Assembly (NCBI GenBank): GCA_013697635.1
Contig: JACCWM010000158.1
Span: forward strand, 1-32,172
From: Lujinxingiaceae bacterium
Lineage (GTDB): Bacteria > Myxococcota_A > Bradymonadia > Bradymonadales > Bradymonadaceae
Reading direction: 5' to 3'
DNA: 32,172 nucleotides
The notes under the pieces are model-generated. The model did not search any database. It was not told the DNA's origin and saw only the letters and a program-made list of their open reading frames with translations. Below, in pieces: positions 1 to 7,838 of this stretch (within the stretch, counting starts at the first letter, position 1; each line of letters begins with the position of its first letter). The translations under genes were made by a program, and so were the position numbers.

Positions 1-355
1 GTGCGTCGACGGCTCCTGTATGCCGGCGCCCGATTGCTCCTCGGACCCTTCACTGTGCCCGTCGACGCACACCTGCCAGAGTGGCCAGTGTGTGCCACCC
101 GATACCGGCCAAAACTGCGATTCCAACGACCCCACAAGCTGTCCAGAAGGTACTTTTTGTGCGACCGAGACGAAGACCTGTCAGGCGCTGGGCGGTGAAA
201 ACGGTTGTGGGTTTTGCAACGCCGACTGCACCTGTCCCGGCAAGCTCACCTGCAACGGCTTTCTTTGCACGGGATGCGTGGCCTTCAGCGCGGACCCTGA
301 TTACAGCTGTCCAGCCGGACAGGTTTGCTTTTTGGATTTTTGCATGGCGTTTTGA
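1..355 (+). CDS. Cys-rich secreted protein, 3' end only
   Basis: The frame is open from the first bases of the window (codons begin at base 2) to a TGA at 353-355, so the 5' part of the gene lies outside. The visible 117 or so residues are packed with cysteine in short spacings (patterns such as CxxxxxCxxGxC and CxxGxxC), with many Asp, Gly, Pro and Thr. This resembles the small disulphide-rich modules common in secreted or surface lipoproteins of Myxococcota-like bacteria. No catalytic motif is visible. An internal ATG at base 20 is not a convincing start because the Cys repeat continues upstream of it. The gene is convergent with the cyclic-nucleotide-binding gene, with only 21 nt between the two stops. 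The exact family is not recognised. Confidence 0.6.
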   Translation, partial: CVDGSCMPAPDCSSDPSLCPSTHTCQSGQCVPPDTGQNCDSNDPTSCPEGTFCATETKTCQALGGENGCGFCNADCTCPGKLTCNGFLCTGCVAFSADPDYSCPAGQVCFLDFCMAF

Positions 356-376
356 AAACGCGGTCGCTGCTCGCCG

Positions 377-856
377 CTACTCGAAGATGTTCGACAGCGC
401 GAAGAAGGCGATCTTCTCGTTGCTCTCGCGAAGCCTGCGCGAGAGGGTATTGACGAAGCTCCACAAAATTTCAAAGGCCAGCTGCTTGTCGCGCTCGAGC
501 AGCCCCATGAACGAGGCGCGGTCGATCTTGCCCAGCATGCAGCTGTCGCCGGCGATGGCGTTGGCGCTGCGCTTGGAGGCGTCTTCGAGCAGCGCCATTT
601 CGCCGAAATAGGAGCCGGCCGTCAGAAAGGCCAGAGCCTCCTCGCCAATTCCGTGGATATCCTTGGAGATGCGGACCTCGCCGTCGAGGATGATGTAGAG
701 GGCATCGCCGACGGAGCCCTCCTCAAAGATGAGGTCGCCCATCTTGGGGCGCTCGATCGAGGTGATCGCCAGCACTTCGTTGAGCGCGCGATCGCCGAGT
801 TTGTGGAAGAGGTCGATGTCGCGAAGAAGCGATATTTCCAAAAATTTCCAACTCAC
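377..856 (-). CDS. Cyclic nucleotide-binding domain protein
   Basis: This is a stand-alone cNMP-binding domain (Crp/PKA regulatory type) of about 159 residues without a DNA-binding or kinase domain. The beta-roll is visible around residues 20-105, and the phosphate-binding cassette (FGEMALL at about 84-90, with the conserved Arg at about 96) looks intact, so cAMP or cGMP binding is plausible. A helical tail follows, with RRLRES near the end. I chose the GTG at 856 because AAGAG lies 7 nt upstream; a GTG at 862 is possible. The open frame extends to 958, but that part overlaps the previous gene. It is the last gene of the twelve-gene motor-like operon, beginning 14 nt after the preceding stop. 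By position it may make the system respond to a cyclic nucleotide; that is inference. Confidence 0.8.
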   Translation of the reverse strand: MSWKFLEISLLRDIDLFHKLGDRALNEVLAITSIERPKMGDLIFEEGSVGDALYIILDGEVRISKDIHGIGEEALAFLTAGSYFGEMALLEDASKRSANAIAGDSCMLGKIDRASFMGLLERDKQLAFEILWSFVNTLSRRLRESNEKIAFFALSNIFE

Positions 857-870
857 GATCACACTCTTGG

Positions 871-1422
871 CTAGAAGGTCAGTCCGAAGACGATCCGGTT
901 GCGATTTTCCACGAGCTCGGGCGGCGGCGTCCAACGCAGGATGCGCGCGCGAAGGCAAGCGATCAAGTTTTGCGAAGCTTCACCCGCTGCGGTGTTGATG
1001 TCAACGCGGGTTACCTTGGCGGCGTCGACCTGCAAGGTCACGGTCAGACGGTAGACCTCCTTGCTGTCGTCACGGCAGGGTTCGAGATCGACCGAGCGGT
1101 CGCGCACCCAGGCTAAGAGGCGCTGGCGCTCGAGCGGATCGATCGGGCGATCGGCCGCCGGAAGCCGCTCGGGTTCGCGTGGTTTGATCTTGGTGGTTGT
1201 GGTCTTGGGCGCGGGCGCTATGGGCTCGAGCACCTCGGGCGGGCACTCGTAGATGATCTGGGGCGGTGTGTGCACGATGCGCTCGACCACGCGCAGCTCT
1301 TGGTCGGAGGCCTCGAGCCCGGCGGGCGGTTCGGCGCAAAAGCGCGCACCAAAGAGTATGCCCACGCCCAGCGCGAGTAAGGTCAGAAACGATTGAAGCG
1401 CGAGATCGCGTTTTCGCTGCAC
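871..1422 (-). CDS. TonB/AgmX-type periplasmic protein, single N-terminal membrane anchor
   Basis: The protein has 183 residues. A basic N-terminus is followed by one hydrophobic segment (about 7-28), then a periplasmic linker rich in Pro, Glu, Thr and Lys (about 53-95), and a C-terminal domain (about 97-183). This domain has the layout of AgmX/PglI or TonB-like C-terminal domains: two cysteines (116 and 156), an alternating hydrophobic strand, the RVDI strand, and a late Arg-Trp-Thr-Pro-Pro segment where the family has W-x-F-P. AgmX domains occur in GltJ of the Myxococcus gliding machinery. The gene starts 9 nt after the vWA-like lipoprotein gene and 14 nt before the cNMP-binding gene, in the motor-like operon. 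It may link the inner-membrane motor to outer components. Domain assignment by eye is moderate. Confidence 0.65.
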   Translation of the reverse strand: MQRKRDLALQSFLTLLALGVGILFGARFCAEPPAGLEASDQELRVVERIVHTPPQIIYECPPEVLEPIAPAPKTTTTKIKPREPERLPAADRPIDPLERQRLLAWVRDRSVDLEPCRDDSKEVYRLTVTLQVDAAKVTRVDINTAAGEASQNLIACLRARILRWTPPPELVENRNRIVFGLTF

Positions 1423-1431
1423 ATCGAACCT

Positions 1432-2424
1432 TTAAAACATCTGGCGGACCTGGTTGCCCACGCCCAGCATCAGCGCTTCGGAGCGCGAGGACATCGCCTG
1501 GCACAAATCGATCATGGTGCCCTTTCCGCCGCCGCTTTGAAGGGCCTGCACGAAAGGCCCGTAGTAGGCCTTGGGCGAGGGCTCCATGACGTCGAGCATC
1601 GTCGCGGGAAAGTCCGGATAGCCTGTGCAGGCGCGCGAGAAGGCGTCGTAGCTGACGCCCTCGGGCGTGACGATCGCCAAATGGAAGATGCGCTTGGTCT
1701 GCACACCGCTGTCGCCGGCGAGCTCGAGCCAGGCAGCGTTCTGCTCGCTGTTTTTGGCCGTGAAGTAGGCGGCCGGTGCCTTACCGTCGAGCTGGCAAGC
1801 TGCATCGGTGGCGGCGCAGGGGCGCTGGCCGGCCGTGAGGTAGACGACGATGAAGCCGTCGGCGGCCTCTTGAAAGTAGGGGCGCGCTTGGGGGTTGGCC
1901 GTTTCCGGCCGATAGATCGCGCGCCGGCCCAGATCGAGGCCAAGCGCAGCGAGGTTTTCGCCGTCGGCGTCGGCGCGATCCTGCAGGTAGCGGTTGCTGT
2001 CATCGTAGGTGTAAAAGGCGATCGCCTCGCCGAAGTTCGAGAACTCTCCGCCTGATTCACCCTCGCCATAGATCAAGGGGACGACGGCCCCGGCGCGGTG
2101 ATAGAGCGGCGCCAGGGCCGCGCTTCGAACGTCGATGTGCTTGAGCGTCAGTGAGCCTATCAGCCCGAGCAAGATGTTGTGGTAGTGCGAGCTGAGGTTG
2201 GCCGAGCCGCGGTCGAGATCGACGAGCACCAACATGTCGACCACCTTGGGGGTGACCACGACGTTGTTGGTGTTGTTGCCGTTGTTGTTGTTGTTGCCGT
2301 CGCGGATGATCGTGCAGCCGGCCATGGCCAAAACCAGCCATGTCGTAAACGCCAAGATGAAGGCCGCCTGCAGGGCGGAAGAGCCAAGGACAGCATGTTT
2401 GAAGGGCGATCGTTGAGCTTTCAT
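1432..2424 (-). CDS. Lipoprotein with degenerate von Willebrand A-like fold
   Basis: The 330-residue protein begins with a hydrophobic segment ending in Leu-Ala-Met-Ala-Gly-Cys, a plausible lipobox with the lipidated Cys near residue 37. An Asn-run linker follows, encoded by a GTT/GCC trinucleotide tract. A vWA-like beginning is then seen: a hydrophobic strand ending in LVLVDLDRGS at about residues 65-74, where active vWA domains have DxSxS. The metal-site spacing is broken, so it is a degenerate MIDAS at best. Further strand/helix alternation runs to the end, with a few Cys (CAATDAAC, CTGY). Its ATG overlaps the stop of the FliF/FliG-like gene (ATGA). The first gene of the operon encodes another lipoprotein with a similar segment. 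Function unknown; it is probably a periplasmic or outer-membrane-attached partner of the motor. Confidence 0.7.
   Translation of the reverse strand: MKAQRSPFKHAVLGSSALQAAFILAFTTWLVLAMAGCTIIRDGNNNNNGNNTNNVVVTPKVVDMLVLVDLDRGSANLSSHYHNILLGLIGSLTLKHIDVRSAALAPLYHRAGAVVPLIYGEGESGGEFSNFGEAIAFYTYDDSNRYLQDRADADGENLAALGLDLGRRAIYRPETANPQARPYFQEAADGFIVVYLTAGQRPCAATDAACQLDGKAPAAYFTAKNSEQNAAWLELAGDSGVQTKRIFHLAIVTPEGVSYDAFSRACTGYPDFPATMLDVMEPSPKAYYGPFVQALQSGGGKGTMIDLCQAMSSRSEALMLGVGNQVRQMF
2263..2296. repeat. GTT trinucleotide tract encoding poly-Asn
   Basis: A nearly pure GTT repeat with two GCC-type interruptions lies in frame inside the vWA-like lipoprotein gene. Read on the minus strand it gives AAC codons, i.e. 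a run of Asn with Gly and Thr just after the lipobox. Such a tract can vary in length by slippage and would then change the length of the linker tethering the protein to the membrane. Confidence 0.8.
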
Positions 2425-4178
2425 TCGGCAGCCTCATTGGATGTGACCGGGTTGGATGATCGTTTGGAGCGAGCGAGCACGCGAGCGTTCATTTGGACGA
2501 CGTCATGGCCGTCGCGACGCAGCATCTCGGCCAAAGTCGTTGTGAAGGCATCGCGCGCCTCGAGAAACTCCGTTCGCCCCACCGGGATGCCCAGCGAGAG
2601 CTCCGAGTTGAGCGCCTGGCGTGTCGAGGGCGCAGCGTTTTGCAGGAGGTGATGGCGGATGTCGTCCTGGGTGGCGCGAAGGAAGTTGGCCAGCGTGGCA
2701 ATCGGCGTGCGGTGCATGGCATCGGCCAACACGTCGGTGGGCACCTCCAAACAGGTCGACTCGATGCAGACCTTGGCAAAGACGGCCTGGGCAACCTCGG
2801 GGCGTTTTTGGCTGAGTTCGCGCAGCACGTCTTCCTGATCGCCCAGTGCAAGCGCGCGCAGCATGTCGATGACGAGCACGGCCTGGCCTTCGGCCTCGCG
2901 GCCGATGTGCGAGAGCTCGTCGGCGGCCTTTCGCACACGCGTGGCCAGATCGATCGCTTGCTGCTTGGTCAACAGCTCGCCCACCCCGGCGCCCAGCATC
3001 AGCTCGCGGCGATCGATGGCCGAGAGCGACTCGAGGTAACGCGCGCGAAGGCTGGTCGGCAACTGATTGATGATATAGGCCTTTTCGGTGACGCCGCAGG
3101 TGTTGAGGATTCGGCGCAAGTTGGGCATCGACAGGCCTTCGAGAAACTCCCAGTCCATGGCGAGGCTGGCGCCGTCGTGCAGCACGCGCACGGCTGTCAG
3201 GCGTGCCCAGCACTCGTCGACCACCTTTTGGGCATCTTCGGCCTTGATCGCGCCCGCCTGGCGAGTGATGTGCTCGCTGACGCGCTCGATATACGGCTTG
3301 AGCGCCGCGTCACCGCGCAGATCGGCCAGGATCTCCGGGCTCAAAAGGCGCACGAGCAGGCCTACGGCCTCGGCGTCTTCTTCCATCCAGCGGCGCAAGA
3401 CCCGATTTTGGATCGCGCGCGAGCTCTTGAACTCGGCGCGAAGCGCGTCGACATCGGGCATGGCCTGAGCGCGCGCGCCTTCGGGCTCTTTGTTGGCCGT
3501 GGCGTCGCCTTTCGATCCATCGGCGGAGCGATCCAGGCGCTTGAGGATCAGCAAGATCAGCGCGCTCAAAATCAGCAGGGTCACAAACAGCGCGATCCAG
3601 GGAAGAAAGTCCAGCCAGCCCGGCTTCTGGGGTGGAGCAGGCTCGCTTGGCGCGGGCGCAGGCGTGGCATCGGGCTGGTGCTGGGGCTCGGGCCGCAGCT
3701 CGGGCTCGGGCGCGCGCCTTGGCGGCTCGGGTACGTAGGGCGGCATCGGGTGCAGTTGGGGCTCGGGAAAATCAAGCGTCTCAGGGCGCACCGTGACCAT
3801 GGGTGCCAGCGAGCTGAGGCGAAACTGCAGCATGCGCGGGATGTTGGTCAAAAAGTTTCGAGGCAGCTTGCTGTCGAGCAGCACGGTGACCTCGAGGTTT
3901 CTGACCGTCACCTCGTAGGACGAAGAGGCCACCGAGTCGAAACCCGGCGCGATGGCACCGATGGCGCGTGGCTGCTCCATGGCGGCCTTGACCTCGACGA
4001 GCTCACAGCGACCAGGGCACAGCCTGGAGAAGAGCGCCTCGATGGTCTGGCGGGCTTCAGCCTCCACGGCGCTGCGCTTGGCATCCATCGCGCCTCGCTC
4101 GGTGGCCGTGAGCTGGGCTAGCGCGCTTGTGGGCACGAAGAGGATCATGAGCAGTGCAAATAAAATGATCCGGTTCAT
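2421..4178 (-). CDS. FliF/FliG-like fusion: periplasmic domain, one TM helix, FliG-like cytoplasmic domain
   Basis: The protein has 585 residues. Residues 1-21 are a signal peptide. Residues 22-140 form a small periplasmic domain whose end (strand LEVTVLLD, helix, strand MVTV, then DFPEP) resembles the last ring-building motif of FliF. Residues 140-187 are Pro/Glu-rich, and 190-212 form one membrane helix. Residues 240-430 are helical and resemble FliG armadillo-type helices only weakly. Residues 435-560 resemble the FliG C-terminal domain: 479-527 align without gaps to the FliG segment that starts at the torque helix (shared LA, LxxA, LxNxxxR-like and terminal EL positions, then P-V and an A-x-x-x-x-L-x-x-x-L helix). 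The order fits FliF joined to FliG. The gene overlaps motB-like by ATGA and the next gene by ATGA. The FliG part is fairly secure; the FliF part is tentative. Confidence 0.7.
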   Translation of the reverse strand: MNRIILFALLMILFVPTSALAQLTATERGAMDAKRSAVEAEARQTIEALFSRLCPGRCELVEVKAAMEQPRAIGAIAPGFDSVASSSYEVTVRNLEVTVLLDSKLPRNFLTNIPRMLQFRLSSLAPMVTVRPETLDFPEPQLHPMPPYVPEPPRRAPEPELRPEPQHQPDATPAPAPSEPAPPQKPGWLDFLPWIALFVTLLILSALILLILKRLDRSADGSKGDATANKEPEGARAQAMPDVDALRAEFKSSRAIQNRVLRRWMEEDAEAVGLLVRLLSPEILADLRGDAALKPYIERVSEHITRQAGAIKAEDAQKVVDECWARLTAVRVLHDGASLAMDWEFLEGLSMPNLRRILNTCGVTEKAYIINQLPTSLRARYLESLSAIDRRELMLGAGVGELLTKQQAIDLATRVRKAADELSHIGREAEGQAVLVIDMLRALALGDQEDVLRELSQKRPEVAQAVFAKVCIESTCLEVPTDVLADAMHRTPIATLANFLRATQDDIRHHLLQNAAPSTRQALNSELSLGIPVGRTEFLEARDAFTTTLAEMLRRDGHDVVQMNARVLARSKRSSNPVTSNEAAE

Positions 4179-4990
4179 GGCCGGTTCTCCTCAATGGGCG
4201 GTGTCGGCTGTAGGGCTGGCGTGGGCACGTGGGCTGCGCGCTCGACGGCCTGGATCTTTTCGAGCAAATCGCTGTCGAGCGCGTCGATGCGGATGACGAC
4301 GCGCCGGTTGGCCGCGCGCACCACGTCGAGTTCGGCGGCGCTGAGCTGGGCGATGCGGGCGCGGTCGCTCAGATCGATGTCGGTCGCCGCCCGCGTGTCG
4401 GCAAAGCCCTGCACGCTCATGCGCCGGCGGTCGAGCCCGGCCGCGGTGAGGCGCTCCATGACGTGAATGGCGCGGCTCGTGGAGAGGTCCCAGTTGGAGC
4501 GAAAGCGTCGCGAGCCGATCGGCACGTCGTCGGTGTAGCCCTCGATCACCAGGCCATAGCGCGACTCGAGATCGTTGACCAGGTGGCCCTCGATCGGGGC
4601 AAAGACCTCGTGGGCGCTGGCGCGAAGCTCGGCCTCACCGGATTCGAAGAGAAAAGCGTTGGAGAACTCGATCTTGAGGCCATCGTCGTCGATCTGGGTG
4701 CGCACCTCGCCGCCCAACTGGCGCACGTCGATGACCTTGTCGATCTTCTCTTTGACCTCCTGCAGGTTGCCAGTCTTCTGGCCGGTGAGCGCGGAGACAA
4801 GCAGATCGTACTTGGTCTGAGCGATCGTCGAGATCGAGAGCAACAAGATCATGAAGGTCAAAATGATCGTCATCATGTCGGCGTAGCTGACCATCCAGCC
4901 CGCCCGATGCGAGCTGTGCTCGATGGCAAAAGCATTGTGGCCAAACATCGAGCCCTTGCGCTTGGCTGGCGACGACGCGGCGCTCCTCAT
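4175..4990 (-). CDS. MotB-like stator protein with OmpA peptidoglycan-binding domain
   Basis: The protein has 271 residues. It carries the MotB plug and helix: W32, then SYADMMT with the ion-binding aspartate at D38, in one membrane helix (about 33-56). A periplasmic OmpA-like domain spans about 110-236, with GYTDD (151-155), an N-x-x-L-S-x-x-R-A motif (167-175) and NRRVVIRI (228-235) for peptidoglycan attachment. A Pro-rich tail follows. In flagellar stators, MotB D32 carries the proton or sodium ion and the OmpA domain anchors the unit to the wall; the same role is expected here. The gene overlaps the motA-like gene upstream and the FliF/FliG-like gene downstream by ATGA, which implies translational coupling and stoichiometric assembly. 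No flagellar structural gene is nearby, so I give no motB symbol. Confidence 0.92.
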   Translation of the reverse strand: MRSAASSPAKRKGSMFGHNAFAIEHSSHRAGWMVSYADMMTIILTFMILLLSISTIAQTKYDLLVSALTGQKTGNLQEVKEKIDKVIDVRQLGGEVRTQIDDDGLKIEFSNAFLFESGEAELRASAHEVFAPIEGHLVNDLESRYGLVIEGYTDDVPIGSRRFRSNWDLSTSRAIHVMERLTAAGLDRRRMSVQGFADTRAATDIDLSDRARIAQLSAAELDVVRAANRRVVIRIDALDSDLLEKIQAVERAAHVPTPALQPTPPIEENRP

Positions 4991-5769
4991 GATTGCCTGC
5001 CTGCGCTGAGTCCATCGGTGCCCGAGCCGGCGTGCGTGGAGGCGACGCCAAAGACTTGCTCGACCTCATGGATTGGGCGTCGGCGAGCGAGCTTGAGCAT
5101 GCCCTCGACGATCAGTGAGAGATTTTCGGCGCGCTGGTTGCCCCGGTCGGCGACGATGCGTGAGAGCGGCAGATACAAAAGGTGAGCGAGCATCAGGCCA
5201 TAAAAGGTGGTTAAGAGCGCAATCGCCATGCCCGGGCCGAGCTTCTCGAAGTCGCGCATGTTGGCGAGCAATTGAATCAGGCCGATGACCGTACCGATCA
5301 TGCCCATGGCCGGGGCAAAGTCGCCAAGACTTGCGAGCACGCGCTCGCTGACGCGAAAGCTCTCCAGATCGCGCCTTCCAAGGATCATCGAGTCAACCTC
5401 GATCTCCACGGCGTCGGTCTGCTGGATGACGAGGCGCCCGACGTGGCGAAAGAGCGGATCGGCTTCGGCCTCCAGAATCGCCGAGGCCGCCACACCGCGA
5501 TCGCGGCGCACTTCGCGGCCAAAGGCTACGAGGTTTCGCGCCAGGCGCTCGCGGTCGCGCTCCGGGTTGTGAAAGAGCGTGCGGGCAAAGCCTTTGACGG
5601 CCAGCCAAAGCGAGCCGAAGGGATAGGTCAAGATCGTCAGGCCAATCGGCACGCCGATGAGCAAAATGGCCGAGTAAAGATTCCAAAACCCGGAGAACTC
5701 CGCCGTCATGTACTGGAACGCCAACAAAAACGATCCCACCACAATCAAAGCGCCAATTACGATGTGCAT
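4987..5769 (-). CDS. MotA/PomA-like stator protein
   Basis: The protein has 260 residues with four hydrophobic segments (about 2-21, 31-56, 147-170, 180-205), the MotA topology. A large cytoplasmic loop (about 60-145) contains the Arg/Glu-rich RRDRGV...EAE segment, corresponding to the part of MotA that contacts FliG. The third and fourth helices carry the strong MotA/PomA signature: APAMGMIGTVIGLI (152-165), then GPGMAIALLTTFYGLMLAH (178-196). These helices line the ion path together with MotB. An AGGT ribosome-binding site lies 8 nt upstream of the ATG. It follows the TPR lipoprotein gene after a 67-nt gap, the largest in the operon, and overlaps the motB-like gene by ATGA. The FliG-like partner encoded two genes later suggests that this stator drives it. 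Confidence 0.92.
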   Translation of the reverse strand: MHIVIGALIVVGSFLLAFQYMTAEFSGFWNLYSAILLIGVPIGLTILTYPFGSLWLAVKGFARTLFHNPERDRERLARNLVAFGREVRRDRGVAASAILEAEADPLFRHVGRLVIQQTDAVEIEVDSMILGRRDLESFRVSERVLASLGDFAPAMGMIGTVIGLIQLLANMRDFEKLGPGMAIALLTTFYGLMLAHLLYLPLSRIVADRGNQRAENLSLIVEGMLKLARRRPIHEVEQVFGVASTHAGSGTDGLSAGRQS

Positions 5770-5836
5770 CTATTTTACCTGCGGATGAACGGTTTACCAC
5801 TTGAGGAGTAGAGAGGTGCGATGGACCAAAGCGTGC

Positions 5837-6595
5837 TCAGCGGTCGAGGCCCTTGAGGGCGTCGATGACCTGACGGTTGTCAGGGTCAATCTGCAAGACT
5901 TGTTCCCAGGTTTCTCGCGCGAGCTCGGGTCGGCCAAGTTTCATCCATAATGTACCCTTCATCGAGAGAATTCTCACGTCATTTGGATAAGCCTTCTCGA
6001 GATCGGCGATCTTGACCATGGCCAGCTCGTGGTTGCCGCCTCGAAAGAGCTTTTGCACCTCCTCGGTGCCCAGCAAATAGCTCGGACGCGTGGGAGCGGG
6101 CCGGCTCTCGAGGTTGCCCATCGGGTCGGCCGGACCGGGGTTGGCGACCTGGTTGCCGTCGGCGTCGAGCTCGGCGCCGGGCTCGACGCCGCCGTGTTGG
6201 TTGCGCCCGGTCTGATCGTTGACGTTGCGGCCGCGGTGGTAGACACCCTCGCGCTCCATGTCCGGGTTGGTGCGGCGCATATGCTCGAGCAGCTGCTTGT
6301 CGGCCGAGGTGAGCTTGTGCGTCTCGCTGGCCAGGCCGGGCGTATTCTTGAGCGGGATGCGCACCTCGTAGCCTGTGGCCACCTCGGGAAACTCGATCTC
6401 CCAGTCGCGCTCACCATCGCTCATGCGCACGACATAGCGCTGCACGGGCACGGAGCCATCGCCGCGGTACTCGGGCGCCGAGGTGGCCGCGCTGGGCACG
6501 ATGATCGTCGTGGGCGCGTTTTGTTTGGCGCAGCCAAAGAGCAAGGCCGTGGCCAAGAGGGCGAGCGCTGCGCTGATGTGTGTCATAGGCTTCAT
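5837..6595 (-). CDS. TPR lipoprotein
   Basis: The protein has 252 residues with a lipoprotein signal (hydrophobic stretch ending in Leu-Leu-Phe-Gly-Cys at residues 18-22). After a short strand-rich part (about 50-90) there is an Asn/Gly/Asp-rich, probably disordered region (about 105-165). The C-terminal 80 residues form two or more tetratricopeptide-like helix pairs (AMVKIADLEKAYPND, then ARETWEQVLQIDPDN, with the typical P-D-N ends). TPR lipoproteins commonly act as assembly factors or scaffolds for outer-membrane complexes. The gene lies 20 nt after the CsgG/FlgO-like gene and 67 nt before the motA-like gene. A pilotin- or scaffold-like role for the envelope part of the motor is inference. 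Confidence 0.8.
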   Translation of the reverse strand: MKPMTHISAALALLATALLFGCAKQNAPTTIIVPSAATSAPEYRGDGSVPVQRYVVRMSDGERDWEIEFPEVATGYEVRIPLKNTPGLASETHKLTSADKQLLEHMRRTNPDMEREGVYHRGRNVNDQTGRNQHGGVEPGAELDADGNQVANPGPADPMGNLESRPAPTRPSYLLGTEEVQKLFRGGNHELAMVKIADLEKAYPNDVRILSMKGTLWMKLGRPELARETWEQVLQIDPDNRQVIDALKGLDR

Positions 6596-6615
6596 GGTCG
6601 TCGACCTGCTAAGTG

Positions 6616-7815
6616 TTACCAGTTAAAAGAGATTCGTCCCTTGGCGCCCATGCCGCCCAGATCGCTGCTGTCGAACTCGACGGGCATGAAGTAGAAGACG
6701 CTGACGCCCGCGCCGAGTCGAAACTGCATGATGATGTCCAGTCCCCACTCCGCAAAAAACGAATTGCCCTCGGTGCCGGCGACGAAGCCGCCGATCGTGG
6801 GGCCGGTGCGGTAGGTGGGATCGTTGAGGTTGGCCTCAAAAATCTCCCACTGCAGCGTGCCCGAGATAAACGAGCCGAGCAGGGCGTTGCCCCCGAGATT
6901 GGCGAAGGCCTCGCCGCCCACGCCGAACAAAAAGCGGCGATTCTCGCCGAACTTCTCATAGAGTCTGTAGCCCAACGAGGCACCGGAGATGCCGCCCAGG
7001 GGAGAGTCGTAGGGGATGTAGGCCGCGCCGCCGTAGAGGATGTGGCCGTAGTAGGGCCGCGCGTCGATCTTGCGCTCGAGCTCCTTGAGCCGCTCGGCGC
7101 GCGACATGACCCGGTCTCCGGAGCGCAGGATCGCCGCCGTGGAAGCATCGGAGCGATAAGTCTCGGTCCACAAGATCGCACCGTCGCGGGCGCGAAAGAT
7201 CTCGACCTGCAATGCGACGATGTTCGCGCCGGGGAAAAACGACAGGCGCGCGTCCAGGTAGGTGAGCGCGCCCAGGTTGGAGGCCTCGCGCACGAGATCC
7301 TCCTGGCGCGTCAGACCCAACGAGACTACCCAGGTGTCGTCCTCGACGCGTGAGCGAAGCGCCCGACACGCCGCGCAGCGCTTCATGGTGAGTTGAGTAT
7401 TGTTGGACAAAGCCGAGATCAACGTGCCTTCGACGATGTCCCCAAACTGCGCGCTCAGGTTGGGCGTGAGGCTGACATTTCGAACCGCCGCAGGCGAGAT
7501 CACGCTGGCATTGAGCTTGCTGACGTCGGCGACGACCTCGTCGATCATCTCTTCGACGAGTTGATAGATGTGGATGGCCCCCTCGCCACTTTGGATCTGG
7601 CGAAAGGTCGACTCGGAGATCTGGTTGTAGCGCCCCTGATCGTCGCGCGCCGGTCGGTCGCGGCGCACCGGATCCTCGGCGCCAGGCGCGTCGGGCACGG
7701 CGGTCGGCACGCCGCCCGCTTCCTGGGCAGCGAGCGGCCCGGCGCGGAGCAGCGAGACGGCCAGCAGGAGCGCGAGCACGGGGCCCACGTTGAATAGGAA
7801 GGGTTTCATGGTCAT
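6616..7815 (-). CDS. CsgG/FlgO-like protein with C-terminal outer-membrane barrel
   Basis: The protein has 399 residues: a signal peptide ending near Ala-Ala|Gln at residue 30, an Asp/Arg/Pro-rich linker, then an alpha/beta domain (about 70-225). The end of that domain resembles CsgG/FlgO-type proteins: a strand beginning GALTYLDARLSF, then VALQVEIFRARDGAILWTET, where these families have a residue class like v-D-a-x-T-G-e-i-l-W. A CxxC pair is at 147-150. Residues about 258-399 are aromatic/glycine-rich alternating strands ending in Phe-Asn-Trp, as expected for an outer-membrane beta-barrel. The family call is by eye. The start could be the ATG at 7815 or 7809; I chose 7815 for its GAG 5 nt upstream. 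It lies 23 nt after the previous stop and 20 nt before the TPR gene. FlgO-type proteins accompany outer-membrane rings in Vibrio flagella, which fits the motor context. Confidence 0.65.
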   Translation of the reverse strand: MTMKPFLFNVGPVLALLLAVSLLRAGPLAAQEAGGVPTAVPDAPGAEDPVRRDRPARDDQGRYNQISESTFRQIQSGEGAIHIYQLVEEMIDEVVADVSKLNASVISPAAVRNVSLTPNLSAQFGDIVEGTLISALSNNTQLTMKRCAACRALRSRVEDDTWVVSLGLTRQEDLVREASNLGALTYLDARLSFFPGANIVALQVEIFRARDGAILWTETYRSDASTAAILRSGDRVMSRAERLKELERKIDARPYYGHILYGGAAYIPYDSPLGGISGASLGYRLYEKFGENRRFLFGVGGEAFANLGGNALLGSFISGTLQWEIFEANLNDPTYRTGPTIGGFVAGTEGNSFFAEWGLDIIMQFRLGAGVSVFYFMPVEFDSSDLGGMGAKGRISFNW

Positions 7816-7838
7816 CGGCACTCGTCGTTGCTGCTGCA

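Noticed and set aside
2493-4121. Long plus-strand open frame (about 540 codons) opposite the FliF/FliG-like gene
   Set aside because: It is an antisense shadow produced by the high GC at third codon positions; composition is His/Arg/Gly-rich with no family features, and it lies wholly opposite a gene with clear domains.
4175-5769. MotA/MotB-like pair as a Zorya-type anti-phage system
   Set aside because: ZorA proteins have a long cytoplasmic tail, and Zorya loci carry ZorC/ZorD or ZorE effectors. Here the MotA-like protein has normal length and the partner is FliG-like.
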